A DNA stretch of 64,000 bases. Origin: Ruminococcus flavefaciens. GTDB lineage: Bacteria; Bacillota; Clostridia; Oscillospirales; Ruminococcaceae. The position numbers were made by a program, and so were the translations under genes. How positions within the stretch are numbered: the first letter of the stretch is position 1; each line of letters begins with the position of its first letter. The stretch is taken from the NCBI RefSeq assembly GCF_900108555.1, contig NZ_FNWV01000005.1, forward strand, positions 62,001 to 126,000, read 5' to 3'. The notes beneath the pieces are model-generated. The model was not told where the DNA came from and ran no database searches. It worked only from the letters and a program-made list of their open reading frames with translations. Shown one piece after another: positions 1 through 8,484 of this stretch.

Positions 1-173
1 TCCGCGCATATTCCCAGCGTTGAACAAGTGTCGATACATACACCTGTGTATATCTTTCCCGACTTGCTGAGCACAGCCGCAGATACTTCACCTGCCGTGA
101 CATATTCGGATATACGCCGCGGTTTAAGAACAGCCTTAGCCGCTGCATACATCTCTTCCCATATCCTATCCAT
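1..173 (-). CDS. Cytidine deaminase-like protein (3' part outside window)
   Basis: The first 57 codons of a minus-strand gene are visible; the rest lies before base 1. The start is an ATG three bases after the hisF stop, so it is translated as part of the his operon. The N-terminus has a helix (MDRIWEEMYAAAKAV) and a conserved beta strand, and the visible part ends in CAE, which matches the zinc-binding Cys and catalytic Glu of the cytidine deaminase fold. The family hydrolyses cytidine or a related amino-heterocycle. The exact substrate cannot be told because the second zinc motif is not in the window. It has no known step in histidine synthesis, so its place after hisF is either passive or points to purine/pyrimidine salvage linked to PRPP use. 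Confidence 0.7.
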   Translation of the reverse strand, partial: MDRIWEEMYAAAKAVLKPRRISEYVTAGEVSAAVLSKSGKIYTGVCIDTCSTLGICA

Positions 174-176
174 AGC

Positions 177-932
177 TTATCTCACTATTACGCCCTTGCC
201 TCGGCAGTAGTCCTTGACTTCGCCGACAGTAAGCTCCTTGAAGTGGAAAAGTGAAGCCGCAAGAGCTGCTGTAGCACCTGTTTTCTCGAAAACCTCGTAG
301 AAATCGTTTATCTTGCCTGCTCCGCCGCTGGCGATAACAGGTATAGAGCAGTTGTCACATACAGCTTTGAGCATAGGAATATCAAAGCCTTCCTTTGTGC
401 CGTCGGCATCTATGGAGTTAAGGCATATCTCACCTGCTCCAAGCTTTTCGATAGTATGTACCCAGTCGATAAGATCGATGCCCATGTCCTTGCGTCCGCC
501 GTTTATATAAACAGTCCACGTATTATCAGCTATCTTCTTTGCGTCGATACCTACGCATATGCACTGGCTGCCGAATATGTCTGCGCCGTCTTTGATGAGC
601 TGAGGATTTTGTACAGCCTGAGAGTTTACGGACACCTTGTCAGCACCTGCTCTCAGAGCCTCACGAATATCGTCAACTGTCTTGATACCGCCGCCGACTG
701 TAAGCGGTACGAAAACCTTCTTAGCTGTATCTCTTACTACATCGAGGAAAACTCCACGTCCCTCAAATGAAGCAGTTATATCATAGAATACTATCTCGTC
801 TGCGCCCTGTTTGTTGTACTCCTCAGCACACTCCACAGGATCGCCTACATCACGTACTCCCTCAAAATTTACGCCCTTTACTACCTTTCCGTTTCTTACA
901 TCAAGGCAAGGGATTATTCTCTTTGCAAGCAT
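177..932 (-). CDS. hisF: Imidazole glycerol phosphate synthase, cyclase subunit HisF
   Basis: A 251-residue (beta/alpha)8 barrel of normal family length. With the glutaminase HisH it turns PRFAR and ammonia into imidazole glycerol phosphate and AICAR in the cytoplasm. The two catalytic aspartates are visible at the expected places, Asp11 in IPCLDV and Asp130 in VGID, and the phosphate-binding loops VGGG and ASGGAG are present. The start ATG follows AAGGAAG. It sits between a DUF1648 membrane gene and a cytidine deaminase-like gene, far from hisH, although the two subunits must meet as a heterodimer. Confidence 0.97.
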   Translation of the reverse strand: MLAKRIIPCLDVRNGKVVKGVNFEGVRDVGDPVECAEEYNKQGADEIVFYDITASFEGRGVFLDVVRDTAKKVFVPLTVGGGIKTVDDIREALRAGADKVSVNSQAVQNPQLIKDGADIFGSQCICVGIDAKKIADNTWTVYINGGRKDMGIDLIDWVHTIEKLGAGEICLNSIDADGTKEGFDIPMLKAVCDNCSIPVIASGGAGKINDFYEVFEKTGATAALAASLFHFKELTVGEVKDYCRGKGVIVR

Positions 933-944
933 TTTCTCACTTCC

Positions 945-1511
945 TTAAAAATTGTTTATTATTATTTTTGCGGATACTATCACCACAATAAAGATGATCT
1001 CAGCTATGATTATATATTTATTTGACTTTTTCATCCTCACTTTGCTGTCAACTGCCAGAAAAGCTACTATAATTATCAATAATGGCAAAGTCTGGAATTC
1101 CCTTATTGGTAAGCCGAATGTGAACATTCTCGTCTGGTATATCACACAGTGTGCCCATATGGTGTAGAACACTGCCCAGAACAGCTTCATTGCGTCAAGA
1201 GCTGCAAAGAAAGTCATTCTGATGAACCTGTCATCTTCTTCACTAAACTTCTTGCCGATACGCTTTATCTTTCCAACAGCTATCTGAGCTAAAGTGAATA
1301 TCCATGCAAGTCCGAAACCTGCCATAAACGGGAAAAAAGCCAGCCATTTTGAACCGTAAACATCAAATTCGTTATCATCGCCGTAATGTATGCCTACCTG
1401 TTGGGGAAATTCCCTGTAAACCGACAGCATATACACTAAATACACAGTGAGCATACCGAATGAAATGATATTTACCGCTGTATGAAGCTTTTTAAAAACA
1501 TTCTCATTCAT
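945..1511 (-). CDS. DUF1648-type integral membrane protein
   Basis: About 188 residues with four to five hydrophobic segments. Near residue 40 it carries the DUF1648 pattern, a Pro-x-x-x-x-x-His stretch followed by a Gly-x-Lys motif (FPQQVGIHYG then YGSK). This domain is found in Gram-positive membrane proteins such as SdpI-type immunity proteins and transport-like proteins; its general role is not known. The ATG at 1511 overlaps the hisA stop by 8 bases, which argues for translational coupling; a TTG at 1523 is a longer but poorly supported option. It is an odd insertion between hisA and hisF. No peptide toxin gene is visible beside it, so an immunity role is not supported. Confidence 0.72.
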   Translation of the reverse strand: MNENVFKKLHTAVNIISFGMLTVYLVYMLSVYREFPQQVGIHYGDDNEFDVYGSKWLAFFPFMAGFGLAWIFTLAQIAVGKIKRIGKKFSEEDDRFIRMTFFAALDAMKLFWAVFYTIWAHCVIYQTRMFTFGLPIREFQTLPLLIIIVAFLAVDSKVRMKKSNKYIIIAEIIFIVVIVSAKIIINNF

Positions 1512-2229
1512 TTGAATACTCAATTGCTTCTTTTAGATTTAAAGTTCCTTTATATATTGACTTTCCGCATATTGTACCGTAAAGTCCCATTTCCTTGCAG
1601 GCGATGATGTCGTCCATAGTATGTACTCCGCCGCTTGCTACGATATTGGCTCTGCCCTCTGTAGCGTCAGCAAGCTTTTTGAGCTGCTCGCGGTTTACGC
1701 CTGAGAGTGTGCCGTCTTTGGAAATATCAGTGAAAATAAAGTACTTCACGCCTGATTCTATCATCTTATTCGCAAGGTCGATATAGTGAACATCAGAGCT
1801 TTCCAGCCAGCCCTCTGTAGCTACCATTTCGTTCATTGCATCTATCCCTACAACTATCTTTTCACTGCCAAATTTCTCAACAGCTTCACAGACAAGCTTG
1901 GGATCTTTCAGTGCGACCGAACCGAGTATTACCCTTGTGATACCCATATCAAGGTATTCCTTGATCGTCTGTATACTTCTTATACCGCCGCCAAGCTCTA
2001 CCTTTAAGTTAGTTTTCTCGGCAACATCGGTATATATCTTTGTATTGACAGGTCTGCCCTCTTTTGCACCGTCAAGGTCTACCATGTGTATCCATTCTGC
2101 TCCTGCTGCCTCAAAACTTTTTGCAGTTTCAAGATAATCGGAAGCCACCTTTTCGACAGTGGAAAAGTCGCCCTTGAAAAGACGGACACAGTTGCCGTCC
2201 TTAATATCTATTGCGGGAAAAATTATCAT
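1504..2229 (-). CDS. hisA: Phosphoribosylformimino-5-aminoimidazole carboxamide ribotide isomerase HisA
   Basis: A 241-residue barrel of normal size, paralogous to HisF. It isomerises ProFAR to PRFAR, the Amadori step just before HisHF. Catalytic aspartates are visible at Asp8 (PAIDI) and Asp130 (VGID), with the phosphate-binding motifs LGGGIR and ASGG. Its start lies two bases after the flavodoxin gene's stop, and its end overlaps the DUF1648 gene, so this part of the operon is tightly packed. Confidence 0.97.
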   Translation of the reverse strand: MIIFPAIDIKDGNCVRLFKGDFSTVEKVASDYLETAKSFEAAGAEWIHMVDLDGAKEGRPVNTKIYTDVAEKTNLKVELGGGIRSIQTIKEYLDMGITRVILGSVALKDPKLVCEAVEKFGSEKIVVGIDAMNEMVATEGWLESSDVHYIDLANKMIESGVKYFIFTDISKDGTLSGVNREQLKKLADATEGRANIVASGGVHTMDDIIACKEMGLYGTICGKSIYKGTLNLKEAIEYSNE

Positions 2230-2231
2230 GC

Positions 2232-2765
2232 TTATTCTCCTTTTGATCTTATGAGTTCGAGAAGCGGTCCGAGGTTCTTTTTATCGGTCCAGTCGCACTT
2301 TTTATCCTTTGCTTCAAGCAGCGGACGATCATACGACTTTAACTCCGCAGGATCTTTCTTTTCGATCATTTTTATGTAAAGCTTCATCATTGCCTTATCA
2401 GTGAAACCAAGATCTTCGATATTCCAGATCCCCTGATAGTAAAAGAGCGGTATATCTGCAAGCTCGCCCTTGAGATTGTGCTCCTTCAGTATACCGAGCA
2501 CCTCATCGCTGCAAGGTGCCATACCGCAGGCGAAAATGTATATATTCCTGCCTTTCAGCGCACCGATATTCTTTTTCAGAAATGCTATCCCTGCAATAGA
2601 AGATGCATAGACACCGCCGCCAAGAACGATAGTGTCATATTTTTCCACTTCTTTTATGTCAGCCTTTTTTGTGTCGATGACCTTGAATCCGGTCTCCTGT
2701 GAGAGCCATTCCGCATATTTTTGGGAAGCTCCGTATTTAGACCGACAGAGTATTATTCCGCTCAT
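2232..2765 (-). CDS. Flavodoxin-domain protein
   Basis: A 177-residue protein whose N-terminus reads as a flavodoxin FMN-binding fold: a first beta strand and phosphate loop (ILCRSKYGASQKYA), then VLGGGVYAS near residue 48. The shape is close to the HemG/flavodoxin_5 group rather than to classic electron-carrying flavodoxins. Such proteins bind FMN and move electrons or hydride; the redox partner here is unknown. It lies in the his operon between a tyrosine phosphatase gene and hisA, with gaps of two to three bases on both sides, so co-translation is likely. No histidine step needs a flavoprotein, so the link is probably co-regulation only. Confidence 0.75.
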   Translation of the reverse strand: MSGIILCRSKYGASQKYAEWLSQETGFKVIDTKKADIKEVEKYDTIVLGGGVYASSIAGIAFLKKNIGALKGRNIYIFACGMAPCSDEVLGILKEHNLKGELADIPLFYYQGIWNIEDLGFTDKAMMKLYIKMIEKKDPAELKSYDRPLLEAKDKKCDWTDKKNLGPLLELIRSKGE

Positions 2766-2768
2766 TTT

Positions 2769-3458
2769 TTACCTCATCATTTTATTTCTTATCATATCGG
2801 CATATTCTGCCGAAAGTCCGATCTCTTCAAAGTAATTATCTACAGTGCCGAAGCGTTCTGTAAAAAGGTCAATAAAACCGTTCATGCTCTTTTCGTTTGC
2901 AAGTACGATATTCCTGTCGACTTCGGGGTGAGCCGCAAGAAATGCTTCAAGCCTTTTGTGATTGTACTCGCGGCTGATAACATAATCCCTGACTACAGAC
3001 TCTCTGTCAACTTCGCAGGTCATAAGTATTATCGCACTTACTACGCCTGTCCTGTCTTTTCCTGCCGTACAGTGGAAAAGTACACCCTGTTCTGCTTCTG
3101 CAATGACTTTCATCACCTTCGGCATATTTTCAGCAGTTGCTATAGTCATATATGACAACGGTACAGCCTCAAGACTTTCGGGAACACCGCTTCCCTCAAC
3201 TATGGGAAAGTGATGATACTCAAACTCCGACAGCTCAGATAATGTATCAGGAGTCTTTGCTCTCTCCGTTTCTGTACGCATATCGATTATAGTCGTTATA
3301 TGAGATGAAAGAAGTTTAATGATGTCATCAGCCTGAGGAGCAGAAGGTACATCGCTGCGCCAGTACACATTATTTTTCGTAATACTGCCGTCAGCAGTTT
3401 TAAAACCGCCAAGCTCACGGGTATTATACGAGCTTGAAAGCATACTCTTATATACCAT
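2769..3458 (-). CDS. Tyrosine/serine protein phosphatase-like protein
   Basis: A 229-residue protein with the Cys-based phosphatase signature HCTAGKDRTG at 129-138 (nucleophile Cys130, phosphate-binding Arg136). The N-terminal NTRELGG motif and DMRTETER segment are typical of the bacterial Y_phosphatase3 group, related to Mycobacterium PtpB and to lipid or phosphoinositide phosphatases of pathogens. No signal peptide is visible, so it should be cytoplasmic. It follows a P-loop kinase-like gene by 12 bases in the his operon, a kinase/phosphatase pairing that may be chance. The substrate (phosphotyrosine or a small phospho-metabolite) is not known. Confidence 0.8.
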   Translation of the reverse strand: MVYKSMLSSSYNTRELGGFKTADGSITKNNVYWRSDVPSAPQADDIIKLLSSHITTIIDMRTETERAKTPDTLSELSEFEYHHFPIVEGSGVPESLEAVPLSYMTIATAENMPKVMKVIAEAEQGVLFHCTAGKDRTGVVSAIILMTCEVDRESVVRDYVISREYNHKRLEAFLAAHPEVDRNIVLANEKSMNGFIDLFTERFGTVDNYFEEIGLSAEYADMIRNKMMR

Positions 3459-3470
3459 AATAACGTTCCC

Positions 3471-4250
3471 TCACTTTAACTTTGCAAGTATGTCCGGATA
3501 CGTCTTGTTCCAGTCTTTCTGCGGATCGTCAAGAACAATGCTGCTGATATCAAGTTTACTGAGAATATCAAGTTCACGCCGCTGTCTTTCTTCAAGTGCA
3601 GATATATACCCGTCAAACCCTTTTAGTCCGTGGCTTTTGCCATACTCACCGTTACAGTGATAGTCGATGACCGAATTGAGCCACTCATCTCCTCGTTCAG
3701 CAGAAGCTTTCTTTACACTTTCGTAAACTTCACTGTTTTTGAGATATACTACAATAGGCGAAAACGGCTTTATAATCTCACATATTTCAGCTATATATCC
3801 AGCAGAAACTGATTTGTCAAATCCAAAACGCATCATAGTCTCGCACATAGGATTCTGCAAAAGCACACAGTTGAAAACATATCTGCCGCCGTCATTTTTA
3901 GCTGCAAATTCACGCCATTTATCGAGCATTACAGCACGTTCGTTCTCCCATGGAAGAAAATCGTATATCTTGTATTGCAGGAGCTTATTGAATAGCTCTC
4001 CGCTGAATTCTCCAAGACTAACGATATTACCGCCTGAGTTTTTCACAGTGTGCTTAGCTATCTCCTGACGCTCGTCTGATGTGAAATTTTCGAGCTGGTT
4101 ATCCGTCAAAAATGCATGAAACTCATAGTCCGCAGGATGATCGCCTGTACCTTCGTCAATGAAAGTCATATCAAGCTGCTGTGCAATAAATCTTGCAGTT
4201 GTACTCTTTCCCGAGCATGGCAGTCCTTCGACTATGATGAGCTTGTTCAT
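3471..4250 (-). CDS. P-loop kinase-like NTPase, unknown substrate
   Basis: A 259-residue protein opening with a Walker A motif GLPCSGKST at residues 9-17, in the style of small-molecule kinases and AAA_33-type nucleotide kinases. The rest is acidic and aromatic-rich and does not match a named kinase I recognise. The start ATG overlaps the hisH stop as ATGA, so it is translationally coupled to hisH. It is followed by the phosphatase gene. The family is scattered in clostridia and mostly unnamed. Nucleotide-dependent phosphoryl transfer is inferred from the P-loop only. Confidence 0.6.
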   Translation of the reverse strand: MNKLIIVEGLPCSGKSTTARFIAQQLDMTFIDEGTGDHPADYEFHAFLTDNQLENFTSDERQEIAKHTVKNSGGNIVSLGEFSGELFNKLLQYKIYDFLPWENERAVMLDKWREFAAKNDGGRYVFNCVLLQNPMCETMMRFGFDKSVSAGYIAEICEIIKPFSPIVVYLKNSEVYESVKKASAERGDEWLNSVIDYHCNGEYGKSHGLKGFDGYISALEERQRRELDILSKLDISSIVLDDPQKDWNKTYPDILAKLK

Positions 4251-4852
4251 TTAATAAGTCCTCCGAAGCTGCGGAGAATTTTAAGTCCTGTTTCGCCGCT
4301 CTTTTCGGGGTGGAACTGTGCGCCGTATACGTATTTTCCGTCGTAAACAAGTGCAGGCACTCTTCCGCCGTATTCAACATATGCAGCTATATTCTTATCC
4401 TCGCAGTGAGCCTTGTATGAGTGAACAAAGTAAACATACTCGTTATCCCCTACATTTTCAAGAAGCGGACAGTCATTGAGCTTTTCGAGCTTGTTCCAGC
4501 CCATGTGCGGGATTATAAGCTCAGGTTCTTCCATTTTTCTTACGCTGCCGCCGATAAGTCCGAGACCGTCACATTCCTCGAATTCATAGCCCTTTTCAAA
4601 TATGAGCTGCATACCGAGGCAAATGCCGAGGAAAGGCTTCTTTGTGGCTTCTTCCTTGATAGTGTCAATAAGTCCCGTAGCTTCAAGCTTCTTCATAGCC
4701 GCAGGGAATGCTCCGACTCCGGGAAGAATAACAGCGTCCGCAGACTTTACTGACTCCTTATCGCTGACAAGCTTACTGTCAAGTCCGAGATAATCCAAAG
4801 CGTTCTTTACGCTGAAAATATTGCCTGCGCCGTAATCAATTATAGCGATCAT
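4247..4852 (-). CDS. hisH: Imidazole glycerol phosphate synthase, glutaminase subunit HisH
   Basis: A 201-residue class I glutamine amidotransferase of normal length. It releases ammonia from glutamine and feeds it to HisF. The catalytic triad is visible: Cys78 in GICLGMQ, and His181 and Glu183 in FHPEKSG. The oxyanion region LPGVGAF is present. It overlaps hisB by one base (TGATG) and the P-loop gene by four bases. Confidence 0.97.
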   Translation of the reverse strand: MIAIIDYGAGNIFSVKNALDYLGLDSKLVSDKESVKSADAVILPGVGAFPAAMKKLEATGLIDTIKEEATKKPFLGICLGMQLIFEKGYEFEECDGLGLIGGSVRKMEEPELIIPHMGWNKLEKLNDCPLLENVGDNEYVYFVHSYKAHCEDKNIAAYVEYGGRVPALVYDGKYVYGAQFHPEKSGETGLKILRSFGGLIK

Positions 4853-5433
4853 CAGAGAACTCCTTTCGTTGAGAGAGTTGAACCGTCTGAATTTTCAGTA
4901 ACAGCTGTTTTAAGTGCATGAGCTACTGCTTTGTATACAGCCTCTGCCTTGTGATGGTCATTGCTGCCGTATAGAAGGTTGATGTGCAGCGTCATGCCAG
5001 AATTGAATGCAAAAGCGCGGAAAAATTCCTCTGTCATACAAAGATCATAGCCTCCGCAGCTCTGATTTGTAAAGTCACAGTTGAAAACAAGGAATGGACG
5101 ATTGCTCAGGTCAAGACTTGCCATTGCAAGAGACTCGTCCATAGGGATATAAGCTGTACCATAGCGGACTATACCTGATTTTGTACCGAGAGCCTGTCCT
5201 AAAGCTGCTCCGAGAGCTATGCCTGTATCTTCGATAGTGTGGTGACAGTCAACGTGCAGGTCGCCCTTGACCTTGACAGTCATGCTTATACCACTGTGTA
5301 CAGAAAGAGCTGTCAGCATATGATCAAAGAAACCAATACCTGTATCTATATCAGCCCTGCCCTTTCCGTCAAGAGTAACAATTACCTTTATCTGAGTCTC
5401 TTTTGTATTTCGCTCAATAGTTCCTGTACGCAT
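4852..5433 (-). CDS. hisB: Imidazoleglycerol-phosphate dehydratase HisB
   Basis: A 193-residue monofunctional dehydratase, without the N-terminal HAD phosphatase found in enterobacterial HisB. It dehydrates imidazole glycerol phosphate to imidazole acetol phosphate. Two metal-binding HHxxE motifs are visible, HHTIE at 64-68 and HHKAE at 160-164, which bind the manganese pair. The separate histidinol-phosphate phosphatase is not visible in this operon; the kinase/phosphatase genes here are not of the known HisK/PHP or HAD types. Confidence 0.97.
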   Translation of the reverse strand: MRTGTIERNTKETQIKVIVTLDGKGRADIDTGIGFFDHMLTALSVHSGISMTVKVKGDLHVDCHHTIEDTGIALGAALGQALGTKSGIVRYGTAYIPMDESLAMASLDLSNRPFLVFNCDFTNQSCGGYDLCMTEEFFRAFAFNSGMTLHINLLYGSNDHHKAEAVYKAVAHALKTAVTENSDGSTLSTKGVL

Positions 5434-5444
5434 ACTGACCTCCT

Positions 5445-6503
5445 TTACTTACCAAAGTAACTGTCAAGGACGCTTATAAAACGTGCGTTTTCAGCTTCTG
5501 TACCTGCTGTTATACGTATAAAGCCCTTGAACTTTCTTATTGCGATAGAATTATCCAGCATAAAGCTGTATATCTTTTCAAACTCGTCTGTCTTTATGAA
5601 AATGAAGTTTGTGCATGGCTCATATACTTTCTCAAAGCAGCCATACTTCCTGTCAATTTCAGTAATGTCGCTGTAAAGCTTCTTTGTATTTGCAACGATT
5701 ATATCGCGGCACTCTTTAAGATATTCCTTTTCACTGAGTATATCTGCTACGATAGTCTGCGCAACTGTATCATTGTTATATGGAGACTTAGCTGCACGTA
5801 GCGCGTTGGTTATAGTCTTGTTTGCCACTGCAAAGCCAAATCTTACTGCTGCAAGTCCTATAGCCTTTGAGCAGGTCTTGAGTATTATAAGATTATCATA
5901 ATTATTGACCTCTGAAAGTATGGACTGATCCCAGAAGTCCATATAAGCTTCATCAAGGATAATGAGTACATCGTCAAGAGACTCTATTATCTTCCTTATA
6001 GCTGCTCTGTCAAGTCCTAAAGATGTTGGATTACAGGGATTTGAGAAGATAAGTCCCTTTGCACCCTTTTCCTTGCAGAATGAAATGAGCTTATCGGGAT
6101 CAATTGTAAGATCAGCTTCCTTCTGATAGGTCTCAACATTAACCTCGTAAAGCTGAGCATAAAACTCATACATTGAGAAATCATGTGAGACATTTACGAT
6201 AGTATCTCCAGCCTCAAAAAAACAGCCTTCGATTATGCTTATAAGCTCGTCAGAACCGTTTCCTGCACTAATAAGCTCCTCAGGAATGTTGTATAGCTCA
6301 GAAAAAGCCTTAGTAGGAGCTTTTGCAAGACAGTCTGGATAGCGGTTGAAGTCTATCTGTGAGATGCTTTTGTTTATCTTTGCTTTAAGCTGATCGTTAA
6401 GGTTGAAACAGCTCTCGTTTGCATCAAGTCTGATATCGTAGTGACCTGTGATCGGATCATAAGGCACTAAATTTATCAGCTTTTTATTAAGTTTGTAACT
6501 CAT
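5445..6503 (-). CDS. hisC: Histidinol-phosphate aminotransferase HisC
   Basis: A 352-residue fold-type I PLP aminotransferase that converts imidazole acetol phosphate and glutamate to histidinol phosphate. The PLP lysine is Lys213 in the motif SKAIG, preceded by the LDEAYMDF strand with the PLP-contacting Asp. RLDANE near residue 25 is the usual substrate-entry signature of HisC. It lies 11 bases before hisB. A 65-base gap separates it from hisD, the largest gap in the his gene run. Confidence 0.95.
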   Translation of the reverse strand: MSYKLNKKLINLVPYDPITGHYDIRLDANESCFNLNDQLKAKINKSISQIDFNRYPDCLAKAPTKAFSELYNIPEELISAGNGSDELISIIEGCFFEAGDTIVNVSHDFSMYEFYAQLYEVNVETYQKEADLTIDPDKLISFCKEKGAKGLIFSNPCNPTSLGLDRAAIRKIIESLDDVLIILDEAYMDFWDQSILSEVNNYDNLIILKTCSKAIGLAAVRFGFAVANKTITNALRAAKSPYNNDTVAQTIVADILSEKEYLKECRDIIVANTKKLYSDITEIDRKYGCFEKVYEPCTNFIFIKTDEFEKIYSFMLDNSIAIRKFKGFIRITAGTEAENARFISVLDSYFGK

Positions 6504-6568
6504 AATTTATCCTTTCCGAAAAAACACCTATAGGGCGACAGTATCAAAGAGCCGCCCCATTGCGTGAT

Positions 6569-7855
6569 TTAGTCTTCAAATCTTACCTTGATAGCGTTAG
6601 CGTGAGCGGTAAGTCCCTCGCGCTCTGCAATAAGAACGATGTCGTCCTTAGCCTGTCTGAGTGCTTCCTCTGTGTAATAGGTATAAGCTGTACGCTTTGT
6701 GAAGCTTGCTACGCCAAGCGGAGAGAAGAAACGAGCTGTACCGCTTGTAGGAAGAACGTGGTTAGGACCTGCATAGTAGTCACCGAGAGGCTCGGAAGCA
6801 TAGTGACCGAGGAATATTGAACCTGCGTTGTCAAGACTTCCAAGAAGCTCAAATGGATTTTCCATAAGGACTTCAAGGTGTTCTGGAGCTATCTCGTTTG
6901 CAAGTTCTACGCACTTTTCACGGCTATCTGCAATGATTATAGCACCGTAATCTTCAAGGGATTTCTCAATGATATTCTTTCTTGAAAGATACTCTTTCTG
7001 ACGCTCGATCTCCTTGATAGTGCCGTCAGCGAGCTTTTCACTGGTAGTTACCATAATTGCGGAAGCAAGCATATCGTGCTCAGCCTGTGACATGAGATCG
7101 GCAGCTGCAAACTTAGGATTAGCTGTATCATCAGCGATAACAAGTATCTCACTCGGTCCTGCTATCATGTCGATATCAACTACACCGTAAAGAAGCTTCT
7201 TTGCAGTAGCAACGTAAATATTTCCAGGGCCTACAATCTTGTCGCACTTAGGTATCTCTTCTGTACCGTAAGCAAGTGCAGCTATAGCCTGTGCACCGCC
7301 TGAGAGGAACACTCTGTCAACTCCGCAGATAGCTGCTGCAACGAGTATATCCTTATTAGGTGTACCGTCCTTCAAAGGAGGTGTTACCATGATTATCTCC
7401 TCAACGCCTGCAATTTTTGCAGGGATAGCATTCATAAGAACGCTTGACGGATAAGCAGCTGTACCGCCCGGAACATAAAGTCCTACTCTGTGGAGTCCGC
7501 GCACACGCTGTCCCATGATAACGCCGTTCTTCTTTGGAGAGATGAAGCTCTGCTCCACCTGTCTCTGGTGGAAATCAGCGATATTCTCCTGAGCATTGAG
7601 AAGTGCGTCAACAAACTCCTGATCTGCTTCTGTGAGAGCGTCATTGATGACCTCACGGGGAACTTCATAGTACTCGGGAAGATTTCCGTCAAATTTAAGT
7701 GTATAATTCTTAACAGCTTCATCGCCGTTATTCTTTACATTCTCGATTATCTCGGATACGACTTCCGTTACCTTTTTGTTTGTCTCACCGCTTCTTTTTT
7801 TAAGATCGTTAAGAAAAGCAACTTCGTCAGTACCGTTAGCGAATATTTTCTTCAT
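6569..7855 (-). CDS. hisD: Histidinol dehydrogenase HisD
   Basis: A 428-residue zinc enzyme of normal length that oxidises L-histidinol to L-histidine in two NAD-linked steps, the last reaction of the pathway. Family signatures are easy to see: the glycine-rich GPGNIYVATAKK segment, GPSEILVIAD, the zinc-region SQAEHD, and EHLEVL with its catalytic Glu-His pair. Its start overlaps the hisG stop by a single base, giving tight coupling. Confidence 0.97.
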   Translation of the reverse strand: MKKIFANGTDEVAFLNDLKKRSGETNKKVTEVVSEIIENVKNNGDEAVKNYTLKFDGNLPEYYEVPREVINDALTEADQEFVDALLNAQENIADFHQRQVEQSFISPKKNGVIMGQRVRGLHRVGLYVPGGTAAYPSSVLMNAIPAKIAGVEEIIMVTPPLKDGTPNKDILVAAAICGVDRVFLSGGAQAIAALAYGTEEIPKCDKIVGPGNIYVATAKKLLYGVVDIDMIAGPSEILVIADDTANPKFAAADLMSQAEHDMLASAIMVTTSEKLADGTIKEIERQKEYLSRKNIIEKSLEDYGAIIIADSREKCVELANEIAPEHLEVLMENPFELLGSLDNAGSIFLGHYASEPLGDYYAGPNHVLPTSGTARFFSPLGVASFTKRTAYTYYTEEALRQAKDDIVLIAEREGLTAHANAIKVRFED

Positions 7856-8484
7856 TAAAGATTCTCCTCTATAAGTGTGATAAGTCTGTCTATTTCAGCG
7901 TGTCTCATTTTGAGACTTACGGTATTTGCTATAAGTCTTGCAGAGATAGGAGCAACGTCCTCAATGACTTCAAGTCCGTTTTCTCTTAAAGTAGTACCTG
8001 TCTCAACGATATCAACGATACCGTCTGCAAGCTCAAGAAGAGGAGCAAGCTCAACAGAACCTTCTATCTTGATTATCTCGGTATCCATGCCTTTTTTCTC
8101 AAAAAAGCTTCTTGCAACATTAGGATACTTTGTAGCGATAGTCTTTATACCGTAGCCGCTGTAAAAATCATAGCCTTTCTTTGTAGCAAGTGCGAACTTG
8201 CATTTACCAAATCCAAGATCAACGAGCTCGTAGAACTTTCCCTTCATCTCCATGATAGTGTCCTTACCCACAACACCCATATCACACACGCCATGCTCAA
8301 CATATGTGATAACATCATTTGCCTTTGCAAGAACTACTTCGAGATTTGCGTCAGGTACGGGAAGTATAAGCTTTCTGCCTTTATCACGTACAGCAGTACA
8401 GTCAAATCCAAGCTTTTCAAGGAGACCTACTGTATCTTTTTCAAGTCTGCCCTTTGTAAGAGCCATTCTTATAGGCTTATTCAT
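7855..8484 (-). CDS. hisG: ATP phosphoribosyltransferase, short-form catalytic subunit HisG
   Basis: A 209-residue short-form HisG lacking the C-terminal histidine-binding regulatory domain of the long form. It joins ATP and PRPP in the first committed step of histidine synthesis. The PRPP loop VETGTTLRENGL is visible in the C-terminal third. The short form is active and feedback-inhibited only in a complex with HisZ, whose gene is directly upstream and overlaps by four bases (ATGA), a layout that favours equal synthesis of both subunits. Confidence 0.96.
   Translation of the reverse strand: MNKPIRMALTKGRLEKDTVGLLEKLGFDCTAVRDKGRKLILPVPDANLEVVLAKANDVITYVEHGVCDMGVVGKDTIMEMKGKFYELVDLGFGKCKFALATKKGYDFYSGYGIKTIATKYPNVARSFFEKKGMDTEIIKIEGSVELAPLLELADGIVDIVETGTTLRENGLEVIEDVAPISARLIANTVSLKMRHAEIDRLITLIEENL

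Noticed and set aside
945..1523. TTG at 1523 as start of the DUF1648 gene
   Set aside because: The only purine-rich stretch is too close to this TTG; the ATG at 1511 gives the usual short overlap with hisA.
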